A stretch of DNA of 64,000 bases from Pseudidiomarina terrestris. Its GTDB lineage: Bacteria > Pseudomonadota > Gammaproteobacteria > Enterobacterales > Alteromonadaceae. Shown piece by piece: positions 57,234 to 64,000 of this stretch. The first letter of the stretch is position 1. Every line of letters starts with the position of its first letter. Below the pieces are notes generated by a model, which was not told the DNA's origin, searched no databases, and was given only the letters and a program-made list of their open reading frames with translations. The stretch is from contig NZ_JAGGJF010000001.1 in assembly GCF_030466405.1 (NCBI RefSeq), forward strand, positions 248,001 through 312,000, written 5' to 3'. The position numbers and the translations under genes are program-made.

Positions 57234-58178
57234 TCAAAACATAGAGGAGTCATGAGACAGGCGCAAAGCATTACGCAACATGCGGCCTTCGCTGTAATCA
57301 ATTATGCCCTCGTCCTGGAGCTGATAAACCACTTGCGATTCACAGTAGCTTGGACCGCTATAAACCGGCTGGAACCAGCCCCAAGGTGATGATGGCTGCT
57401 GTGCTTCGTCAGCTTTACATGCTGCGTAACGATCCATAATGGTGCAGCCGCTGGCATCGGTATAATTCGTCACACCTGAATCTACCCAATCAAACATTAC
57501 GGTTTCACTTTCCAGTGAAGCAGCACATTGGTCGAGGTAATCAGGAACACCGTCATTATCGGTATCGACGAACACTACACTAATGGTATCGACATTACCC
57601 TCAGCTGACATGGAGATACCTCTACCTTCGTCACCGTTCATAACATAGAACGAGAACAACGCATCTACAGCTCCTTCGGCGATCGCTGGATAGTTCGACG
57701 TATCAGTAAGCAGAGTCTGGGTGGTTTCGCTCAGGTTGATCGTGGTATCCATATTGCGGCCATTGATGTCCATGCCTTGCATGGCGTAAGTAGCTTCTTC
57801 AGCAACCTGAGGGTCAAACCAAAACTGTGCTGTGCGTGAGTCAATGGAGGGCATGGTCGTCGACGAGTAGGTGGTGACCACAGGTGTTGAGATTGGCACG
57901 CCTTGATCGTCATAAAACATGACTTCCATTTGCAACACGGCATCCTCATAAAACTTCATGGTGGCCGTTGCCGAGCTTTCTGTCGCGGTACGATCTTGCT
58001 CAATTGTCACCACAAACCTTGAGCCAGGCGCTAATTGCGCAGGCCCCTGGAAGCTGTTCTCCAGTTGCGTAAGTTCACCTTCAATAGTAACGGTATCGGT
58101 TAGAGTTTGTGCCTGGCCTAAGCCGGTGAAGAGAGCAAGCCCGCAGCCTGCGATCATAGAATAGAGTGAAACTTTCAT
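57234..58178 (-). CDS. Paralogue 3 of the tandem secreted family
   Basis: 314 residues. AAGGAATTGTT precedes the ATG. The signal peptide ends GQAQ, followed by DTVTIEGELTQLEN. The N-terminal region has FVVTIEQDRTATESS and TSNYPAIAEG. The C-terminal module is complete: DTDNDGVPDYLDQC, VDSGVTNYTDASGC, DRYAAC, SSPWGWFQPVYSGPSYC, DEGIIDYSEGRMLRNAL. Four cysteines in the module are shared with its siblings. No clear terminator was seen between it and paralogue 2. Confidence 0.85.
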   Translation of the reverse strand: MKVSLYSMIAGCGLALFTGLGQAQTLTDTVTIEGELTQLENSFQGPAQLAPGSRFVVTIEQDRTATESSATATMKFYEDAVLQMEVMFYDDQGVPISTPVVTTYSSTTMPSIDSRTAQFWFDPQVAEEATYAMQGMDINGRNMDTTINLSETTQTLLTDTSNYPAIAEGAVDALFSFYVMNGDEGRGISMSAEGNVDTISVVFVDTDNDGVPDYLDQCAASLESETVMFDWVDSGVTNYTDASGCTIMDRYAACKADEAQQPSSPWGWFQPVYSGPSYCESQVVYQLQDEGIIDYSEGRMLRNALRLSHDSSMF

Positions 58179-58490
58179 AACAATTCCTTGGTAGAGTTAG
58201 TGCGAAAAGCATGACCTCTGCTCTACTTCCTACGCTGAAATGTGTAATCCTGCTCAGCATGGACGCTAAACCCAAGCCAAACAACATGAAGTTAGTGTAG
58301 TCGATATGTGAGCATCATGTTAAACAAGAGTCTCAAGTATAGAACCCTCAGAGCCTGTCAGAAACAAAAAATCCCGCATAAAAATGCGGGATTTCAGTAG
58401 ATACAAATGTCGGAAAGTCGCCATATTCCCCCTTGTCGAGCGGGCCGTCCAAGGAGGGGCTTTTAGCAAACATCTCAAACGTTACATAAC
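58179..58490. other. Intergenic region between paralogues 3 and 4
   Basis: About 312 bases without a supported gene. It holds the terminator of paralogue 4 (58369-58394) and, by position, the promoter of paralogue 3, for which no clear hexamers could be picked. Nothing else was recognised. Confidence 0.5.
58369..58394 (-). terminator. Rho-independent terminator after paralogue 4
   Basis: AAATCCCGCAT and ATGCGGGATTT pair perfectly around a four-base loop, followed by TTTGTTT on the minus strand. It is about 96 bases after the stop. Confidence 0.85.
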
Positions 58491-59486
58491 TTATCGACGC
58501 CGGCCGTCCGAGCTATATGACAGGCTTAACGCGTTACGCAGCATACGACCTTCGGTATAATCGATCACGCCTTCATCCTGTAGCTGGTAAACAACCTGCT
58601 TCTCGCAGTAGGTTGGACCGCTGTAAACTGGCTGGAACCAGCCCCACGGTGATGTTGGCTCTTCAGCTTCTGCAACTGCACAGGCTGCGTAGTGATCCAT
58701 GATTGCACAGCCACTTGCGTCAACATAGTTGGTCACCCCAGAGTTCAACCAACCATCGAACATCACAGTTTCGTCCATCAGCGAGGCTGGGCAAGAGTCA
58801 GCACTATCGGCGAAACCGTCACCATCCGCATCAAGCTCAGTCGCCAAAATGCTGGTTACCGTGCCGTAAAAGCTAAGATAGTAGTAGTCTTCCTCACCGT
58901 AACCATAGGATTCGAGCCAACCATTAAATTGTTGGTTCACGGGCGAAGTAGCGCTCAAAAGTAACGGATACGGGGTAAACTCAGCAAAAAAAGGAGCCAT
59001 CCCATTATTCGTTATATAGCCGCTAAGACTGTTCCAATCGTTCGTCTCATTGGTCGTTTTACGGCCCCACCATTGCATGTATTTGTAGTCGTTTGTCACA
59101 CCTCGTTCGGCATAGACATAAGTCTCCAATAATTCTTCCGCAGTCAGCTCTAAATCAAGAGTTGCAGGCGCAGTTATCTCTGCCCCAGCAGCATCATAGA
59201 AGGTATAAGATATATTATAGAGGTTTTCTTGAAATTGCTGGTACTCATAAGATGAACCTGAGTAAACGTAGAACGGTAATACCGATGTATCCTGCTCGAC
59301 AACAAATTTAAAGCTGACAGCATTTTCCAGTTCAACCGGCACTTGGTTGTAATAGTAATGGCTGTAGAAATCCGTCACAGTCCCTTCAATTTCAACAGAT
59401 TGAATTGTTTGCGCTTGTACCGCCGCAGCTCCCAAAGCTAAAAGACCAACAGCGCCTTGCACTGCATACCTTAGTTGTTTTTTCAT
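58491..59486 (-). CDS. Paralogue 4 of the tandem secreted family
   Basis: 331 residues. The signal peptide ends AVQAQ, then SVEIEGTVTDFYS. The N-terminal region is rich in Tyr (for example SHYYYNQ, YGYGEEDYYYL). It has TPYPLLLSATSP where siblings have NYPVLA. The C-terminal module is complete: DADGDGFADSADSC, NSGVTNYVDASGC, DHYAAC, TSPWGWFQPVYSGPTYC, DEGVIDYTEGRMLRNAL. It ends in DGRRR, another basic tail like paralogue 1. Confidence 0.85.
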   Translation of the reverse strand: MKKQLRYAVQGAVGLLALGAAAVQAQTIQSVEIEGTVTDFYSHYYYNQVPVELENAVSFKFVVEQDTSVLPFYVYSGSSYEYQQFQENLYNISYTFYDAAGAEITAPATLDLELTAEELLETYVYAERGVTNDYKYMQWWGRKTTNETNDWNSLSGYITNNGMAPFFAEFTPYPLLLSATSPVNQQFNGWLESYGYGEEDYYYLSFYGTVTSILATELDADGDGFADSADSCPASLMDETVMFDGWLNSGVTNYVDASGCAIMDHYAACAVAEAEEPTSPWGWFQPVYSGPTYCEKQVVYQLQDEGVIDYTEGRMLRNALSLSYSSDGRRR

Positions 59487-59656
59487 TTTTATTTTTCTCT
59501 AACTCGTTGCTCTATGAGCATAATGATTGAGCCGATAGATACCGCGCAGCTCCCCTAAACTTTTGTTAGATTACACTGAGAACGCTTAGGATACAGCCAT
59601 GATAATTGCGTTACTTATTTGTATTTTTTTTGTTCAGCGTTCACATTCTCATAAAA

Positions 59657-59680
59657 AAGCCCGCAGTGTTATGCGGGCTT
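59657..59680 (-). terminator. Rho-independent terminator after paralogue 5
   Basis: AAGCCCGCA and TGCGGGCTT pair around a six-base loop, with a T-run on the minus strand, 27 bases after the stop. It is nearly the same sequence as the etfA terminator. Confidence 0.85.
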
Positions 59681-59706
59681 ACTGTCATTGATTTTGCACT
59701 CTGTGA

Positions 59707-60654
59707 TTAAGAGGGCCCCTGTGAGCTATGCGAAAGATTCAAAGCATTACGCAACATCCGACCTTCTGTGTAGTCGATGATGCCGTCATCCTGCAGCCCG
59801 TAGACGACTTGTCGTTCACAGTAGGTTGGACCACTGTAGACTGGCTGGAACCAGCCCCAGGGTGATGTTGGTTGGGTTGCTTCTTCAGCTTCACAAGCGG
59901 CATAACGATCCATAATAGTGCAGCCACTTTCGTCAACATAGTTAGTAACGCCTGAGTCGACCCAGTCGAACATAACCGTTTCATCAGTCAATGAGAACAT
60001 GCACGAATCGTTCAGGTTCGAGATACCATCATCATCAAAGTCTTCGTTCAAGCCACCGTAGTAGACGAAGTCGGGTTGGAATCCAACAGTACCGCTGCCT
60101 TCCATAGCTGTAAAAATATTGAGAGAACCTTGCAGATTGCCGTCACCGAAGTACTCAACATACCTAAAGGTTCCATTTACGTCTTCAAATACAGCTTGAG
60201 AGTTGTCACCGCTGTTCGTCACATCAACATAATAGGTGAACGACTCCATTGCTGCTGTTTCATAGTAGGTGTCAGAGAGTACAATCTGGCTTTGCGACTG
60301 AGCGGGTAACGGACCATCGAAATAATGCCATGAGCCGGTCAAAGTACCGTTTGCGTCAGTGGTTAATAGCGTTGGAAACGTCTGCGGAACTTCTACACCT
60401 GAACTATCCAAAAACTGAAGCTGGACAGACAGAAACGTATCCGTAAATGTCGCGGAGCCGGCGTAACCTGCAGTACTCATCATGCTTGAATCATAGGTAA
60501 TTATTGCCCGCACCCGATCTATATCGCCTACGTCACTCAATACATTGCCAGAGGAGTTTATAAACCCCCCTTCAATAACAACGGTTTCTGTGGTCTGTGC
60601 CCAAACTGGGTTCATCGCAAAAGCCAGCAGCACAGTAATCATAAAACGTTTCAT
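59707..60654 (-). CDS. Paralogue 5 of the tandem secreted family
   Basis: 315 residues. A signal peptide (MKRFMITVLLAFAMNPVWAQ) precedes ETVVIEGGFINSS. The N-terminal region is beta-rich and diverges from the others after the start. The C-terminal module is complete: DFDDDGISNLNDSC, VDSGVTNYVDESGC, DRYAAC, TSPWGWFQPVYSGPTYC, DDGIIDYTEGRMLRNAL. First copy in transcription order and closest to etfA; it has its own terminator. Confidence 0.85.
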   Translation of the reverse strand: MKRFMITVLLAFAMNPVWAQTTETVVIEGGFINSSGNVLSDVGDIDRVRAIITYDSSMMSTAGYAGSATFTDTFLSVQLQFLDSSGVEVPQTFPTLLTTDANGTLTGSWHYFDGPLPAQSQSQIVLSDTYYETAAMESFTYYVDVTNSGDNSQAVFEDVNGTFRYVEYFGDGNLQGSLNIFTAMEGSGTVGFQPDFVYYGGLNEDFDDDGISNLNDSCMFSLTDETVMFDWVDSGVTNYVDESGCTIMDRYAACEAEEATQPTSPWGWFQPVYSGPTYCERQVVYGLQDDGIIDYTEGRMLRNALNLSHSSQGPS

Positions 60655-60799
60655 AATTTTGCCTCGCTAGATTGTTATCAACTTGAAAACTTGCGTTGAT
60701 GCGCTGACTTCCAACTAGCGCTGTTCAAAAAGTAGTCGCATCGCGGAAATTAGCAACGTTACAAAGCGAAACCCGTAATGTTTTTTTAATGTAAAAAAA

Positions 60800-60822
60800 A
60801 AGCCCGCAACAGGTGCGGGCTT
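60800..60822 (-). terminator. Rho-independent terminator after etfA
   Basis: AAGCCCGCA and TGCGGGCTT close a five-base loop, with a long T-run on the minus strand. It lies 28 bases after the etfA stop. Confidence 0.87.
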
Positions 60823-60849
60823 CTTACCAATCAGAGACCTAAAGAACAA

Positions 60850-61779
60850 TTACAACTGCTTCTCTAACTCCGGCAATACCTCAAACAAGTCTGCCACTAA
60901 ACCATAATCAGCGACCTGGAAGATCGGTGCTTCTTCGTCTTTGTTAATCGCGACGATGACCTTCGAGTCTTTCATACCTGCCAGATGTTGAATTGCGCCA
61001 CTGATACCTACCGCGATGTAGAGTTCAGGAGCAACAATCTTACCGGTTTGGCCGACTTGCATGTCGTTTGGAACGAAACCTGCGTCCACTGCCGCACGGG
61101 AGGCCCCTACCGCAGCGCCAAGCTTGTCAGCGACTTTCTCCAGCAAGTGGAAGTTCTCGCCATTTTGCATGCCGCGACCACCAGAAATCACCACGCGCGC
61201 CGAGGTTAAATCAGGACGCTCAGATTCCGCCAGCTGTTCGCCAACAAACTCTGACTTATCATTTTCAATCACGGTATCTACGGTTTCCGTAGCAGCACTA
61301 CCGCCTTCTGCAGCGACAGCATCAAAGGCTGTGGCTCGCACGGTAATGACTTTAATGGCATCTTCTGACTGCACCGTAGCGATCGCGTTACCCGCGTAGA
61401 TTGGACGCTTGAAGGTATCCGCACTTTCCACTGCAATGATGTCTGATACTTGTGCAACATCCAGCAAGGCCGCCACACGCGGCATAAAGTTCTTACCCGT
61501 GGTGGTCGCAGGAGCCACGATATGGCTGTAATCTTTGCCCAGCTCAGCGACTAACGCGCCCAGATTCTCGGCCAGGAAGTGGCCGTAGACTGCGTTATCA
61601 GCAACGCGAACTTTGCTTACACCTGCTACTTTAGCGACTTCATCAGCGACGGACTGACACTCGTGCCCCGCCACTAATACTTCAACCTCGCCGCCCATTT
61701 GCTGAGCAGCTGCCAGAGTTTTCAGTGTCGCCGTGCTTAATTCATTATTGTCGTGTTCGGCAATGACTAAAATGCTCAT
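60850..61779 (-). CDS. etfA: Electron transfer flavoprotein subunit alpha
   Basis: 309 residues. The C-terminal FAD-binding domain has [58 protein letters not shown], all family motifs. With EtfB it passes electrons from acyl-CoA and other dehydrogenases to ETF-ubiquinone oxidoreductase. It overlaps etfB by four bases. Confidence 0.97.
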   Translation of the reverse strand: MSILVIAEHDNNELSTATLKTLAAAQQMGGEVEVLVAGHECQSVADEVAKVAGVSKVRVADNAVYGHFLAENLGALVAELGKDYSHIVAPATTTGKNFMPRVAALLDVAQVSDIIAVESADTFKRPIYAGNAIATVQSEDAIKVITVRATAFDAVAAEGGSAATETVDTVIENDKSEFVGEQLAESERPDLTSARVVISGGRGMQNGENFHLLEKVADKLGAAVGASRAAVDAGFVPNDMQVGQTGKIVAPELYIAVGISGAIQHLAGMKDSKVIVAINKDEEAPIFQVADYGLVADLFEVLPELEKQL

Positions 61780-62525
61780 AAAACTTTTGCCTCGTTCTTC
61801 AATTTGTCCACCAGTTCAGCAACGTCGGCAACTTTAACACCGGCACTGCGTTCTGCTGGAGACTCAACCTTAAGAAGTTTCACCGTACGGCTGATACTCA
61901 CGCCCAGCTCATCCGCTGACGTAACATCAAGCGGCTTACGTTTGGCCTTCATGATATTCGGCAGCGACGCGTAGCGTGGCTCATTCAAGCGCAAGTCAGT
62001 AGTGACAATCGCAGGTAAGCTGAGTTTTACCGTTTGCAAACCGCCATCAACTTCACGGGTCACATTTACGCTGCCATCGGCCATATCGACTTTCGATGCG
62101 AAAGTCCCTTGTGGCATTCCGGTCAAGGCGCCGAGCATCTGTCCCGTCTGGTTGTTGTCAGAGTCGATAGCCTGTTTACCTAAAATCACCAGGTTCGGCT
62201 GTTCTTTCTCAACCACGCCTTTTAATAGCTTAGCGACAGCCAAAGAATCAGGCATATCTTCAGTTTCAACCTGAATCGCGCGATCCGCGCCCAGTGCTAA
62301 AGCAGTGCGCAATTGCTCCTGCACAGCTTTCGGGCCAATCGAGACCACCACCACTTCTTCGGCGATGCCTTGTTCCTTCAGTCGTACTGCTTCCTCAACC
62401 GCGATTTCACAGAACGGGTTCAGGGCCATTTTCACGTTGGCCAGATCAACGTCAGATTGGTCAGCTTTGACCCGCACTTTAACGTTGTAATCAATGACGC
62501 GTTTGACCGCCACTAATATTTTCAT
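61776..62525 (-). CDS. etfB: Electron transfer flavoprotein subunit beta
   Basis: 249 residues. Typical motifs: [30 protein letters not shown] and [22 protein letters not shown]. It binds AMP and forms the ETF heterodimer with EtfA. AGGA lies nine bases before the ATG. First gene of the pair, divergent from csdE. Confidence 0.97.
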   Translation of the reverse strand: MKILVAVKRVIDYNVKVRVKADQSDVDLANVKMALNPFCEIAVEEAVRLKEQGIAEEVVVVSIGPKAVQEQLRTALALGADRAIQVETEDMPDSLAVAKLLKGVVEKEQPNLVILGKQAIDSDNNQTGQMLGALTGMPQGTFASKVDMADGSVNVTREVDGGLQTVKLSLPAIVTTDLRLNEPRYASLPNIMKAKRKPLDVTSADELGVSISRTVKLLKVESPAERSAGVKVADVAELVDKLKNEAKVL

Positions 62526-62654
62526 GTTGTCGTTCCTGTTACGTTATTTGGATTCACGTTATATCTTAGACTGCCCAAGATTAACATTTTTCGCGGCAAA
62601 AATGATACTATTCGGCTATCTTTTGCCTTGCGTGAGCGCAATTTTAGAGCTGCT

Positions 62655-63053
62655 ATGGTGTACGGAAAATTAAACGAAAGTGATCTCTCAGCGCTGCAGT
62701 GGGAAGCTCAACAGCATCCTCAGCGGCTGAAATTTCTAATCGAACAAGCCGCCAAACTGCCGCCATTTCCACCAGAGAAGCGCGTACCAGAACATGAAGT
62801 GCACGGCTGCGAGGCTAAAGTCTGGCTGCTCTGTGAATGGCAAAACGAGCGTTTACTGCTGCAGTTGGACTCCGCCTCACGCGTTGTGAAAGGCCTGCTG
62901 GCGCTAATCTTCTTGGCCCTGCACCAGGCGACCCCAGCGCAAGTCGCAGCCTTCGAACTCGATGCCCTGCTGCACCAACTTGGCCTGCAGGATCTTGTCA
63001 GTACATCGCGGCGCAATGGCCTGCGCGCCGTGGTCAGTGCTATCCAGAATTAA
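62655..63053 (+). CDS. csdE: SufE/CsdE-family sulfur acceptor
   Basis: 132 residues from the ATG at 62655; a TTG at 62628 would add nine residues. The active cysteine is Cys52 in VHGCEAKVWL, the SufE/CsdE motif. These proteins accept sulfur from a desulfurase (SufS or CsdA). CsdE and TcdA (CsdL) are linked in E. coli, which supports the CsdE name, but no csdA gene is in view. Confidence 0.85.
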   Translation: MVYGKLNESDLSALQWEAQQHPQRLKFLIEQAAKLPPFPPEKRVPEHEVHGCEAKVWLLCEWQNERLLLQLDSASRVVKGLLALIFLALHQATPAQVAAFELDALLHQLGLQDLVSTSRRNGLRAVVSAIQN

Positions 63054-63088
63054 AAGCAAGCAACTTGCCTGCCGGCACCGGCGGATGC

Positions 63089-63589
63089 CTACGCAATGAC
63101 CTCGTAGCCTGACCAGTCAGGAACTAAAGGTTGCTCGACACCATCTTTTACCAGTTTGATGTGCCAGCCATCCAGCAAGTCCAGATTAAGACAATTATCC
63201 ACATCGTAAAGATCATCTTTGTGCTGCTCGACACTGTCCGTCAATAACCGCTGATACCCCACCCGCTTGGCCTCGTCAGCAGATTTTGCCACCACCAGCG
63301 TAAAGTCATGAAATTCCGCCAGCCGATTTGGATAATAGCCGCCAAAATTAACAAACCACAGCTTCTCGGCTTGTTCCACCGGCGCCTGACTCAGCTCAAT
63401 GCGGTAACCGTCGACATGATGCACCTGCACATAACTGTCCAGATGCAACCCTTGCAACGTGCCGTACCAATTCTTACGCAGCGCCGGATAGCAGTCCGCA
63501 ACCGACTCGCCAGCCACAAACCGCACATCGTGCACCTCAATGTTCGCGCCCGGCGCCGAACCACCAATGTAAAACATATAGAGTTTCAT
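63089..63589 (-). CDS. DUF1543 domain protein
   Basis: 166 residues from the ATG at 63589, preceded by GGAGCG and overlapping the tcdA stop by four bases. MKLYMFYIGGSAPGANIEVHDV is the typical DUF1543 start, and a second similar half begins near KLWFVNFGGYYPNRLAEFHDF (about 104). The two halves look like an internal duplication. Function is unknown; the overlap suggests co-expression with tcdA. Confidence 0.85.
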   Translation of the reverse strand: MKLYMFYIGGSAPGANIEVHDVRFVAGESVADCYPALRKNWYGTLQGLHLDSYVQVHHVDGYRIELSQAPVEQAEKLWFVNFGGYYPNRLAEFHDFTLVVAKSADEAKRVGYQRLLTDSVEQHKDDLYDVDNCLNLDLLDGWHIKLVKDGVEQPLVPDWSGYEVIA

Positions 63590-64000
63590 TTGCGCTCCAG
63601 TTTTTCTAACAACAACGCCACCGCCTGCATCGCAAAAGTACAAGTCACCGGCATCGCCGCACCGAAGCCCGTACTGCAATCCATCCGCATCGAACCAGCG
63701 CCTGGCTTAGCATGACTCCAGCTACCATCACCTACCGGATAACGTAACTGCTCCGTAGAGTACACCGCCTTAACACCAAAGTTACGGCTTGGATTGCGCG
63801 AAAAATTGTAATCGCGCCGCAGCATCGAGCGCACTTTCGCCAATAATGGGTCCTGCGTCGCCTTCGCCAGATCCGCCGAGGTAACCTGCCCCGGATCAAC
63901 CTGCCCACCAGCACCACCACACGTCACCAGCGGCAGCTTGCGACGCTTACACCAGGCAATTAATGCCGCTTTAACCGGAACACTATCAATAGCATCGAGC
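63586..64000 (-). CDS. tcdA: tRNA threonylcarbamoyladenosine dehydratase TcdA (CsdL), 5' part outside window
   Basis: C-terminal 137 codons of a gene whose start lies beyond base 64,000. LDAIDSVPVKAALI, LVTCGGAGGQVDPGQV, DLAKATQDPLLAKVR and FGVKAVYSTEQLRYP match the E. coli protein closely. TcdA uses ATP to cyclise t6A37 in tRNA to ct6A. The linkage to csdE on the opposite strand is the csd cluster partnership. Confidence 0.93.
   Translation of the reverse strand, partial: LDAIDSVPVKAALIAWCKRRKLPLVTCGGAGGQVDPGQVTSADLAKATQDPLLAKVRSMLRRDYNFSRNPSRNFGVKAVYSTEQLRYPVGDGSWSHAKPGAGSMRMDCSTGFGAAMPVTCTFAMQAVALLLEKLERK

Noticed and set aside
59598-59690. Plus-strand 30-codon hydrophobic frame between paralogues 4 and 5
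   Set aside because: It runs through the paralogue 5 terminator and has no ribosome site, so it is likely chance.

Overview
The window looks like chromosome of a marine-type gammaproteobacterium of the Alteromonadales kind. The conserved order iscR-iscS-iscU-iscA-hscB-hscA-fdx ... ndk-rlmN-pilW-rodZ-ispG-hisS-yfgM-bamB-der, a gspC-N operon divergent from hslO/hslR, and a DUF3545 small protein all fit. Placement at family level (for example Idiomarinaceae) is a guess. No rRNA, tRNA, IS element, prophage or CRISPR array was seen.

Region 1 (1-15,429, all minus strand) is the most unusual. It starts with a YjbE-like small protein, then yjbF/yjbG/yjbH (GfcB/C/D-type polysaccharide genes). These run with tiny gaps into an eleven-gene type II secretion-like set in the order G-E-F-H-I-J-K, then GspL/MshI-like, GspM/PilO-like, PilP/MshK-like and a lipoprotein secretin. 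The run ends with the 5' part of a large, Asp-rich, signal-peptide-bearing surface protein that leaves the window. I read this as a dedicated export machine for an S-layer-like protein, coupled to an extracellular polysaccharide system.

Region 2 (15,508-27,559, minus) is a canonical gspCDEFGHIJKLMN operon with an mscS gene after it, so two secretin machines lie back to back. Region 3 (27,692-38,502) is housekeeping: hslO, hslR, der, bamB, yfgM, hisS, ispG, rodZ, pilW, rlmN, ndk. Region 4 (38,613-41,848) interrupts the usual ndk/isc linkage with a heparinase II/III-like lipoprotein, msrA and an array of GGGC-n-GCCC palindromes. Region 5 (41,853-50,698) holds fdx-hscA-hscB-iscA-iscU-iscS-iscR with an IscR-type operator, trmJ, suhB, a 56-residue DUF3545 protein, ung and a family 2 glycosyltransferase.

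Region 6 (50,756-60,654, minus) has an S9 peptidase, a DUF1302 outer-surface protein and five tandem paralogues of an undescribed secreted family. Each has a signal peptide, a beta-rich N-terminal region and a C-terminal cysteine- and calcium-motif module; most seem to be separate transcription units. They are plausible cargo for one of the two secretion machines. Region 7 (60,850-64,000) has etfBA, csdE, a DUF1543 gene and the 3' part of tcdA.

Short palindromic repeats with an AAGGGC-n-GCCCTT core occur at two convergent gene ends and, as a 24-bp tandem pair, inside the coding sequence of a minor pseudopilin. They look like a small mobile or amplifying repeat family.
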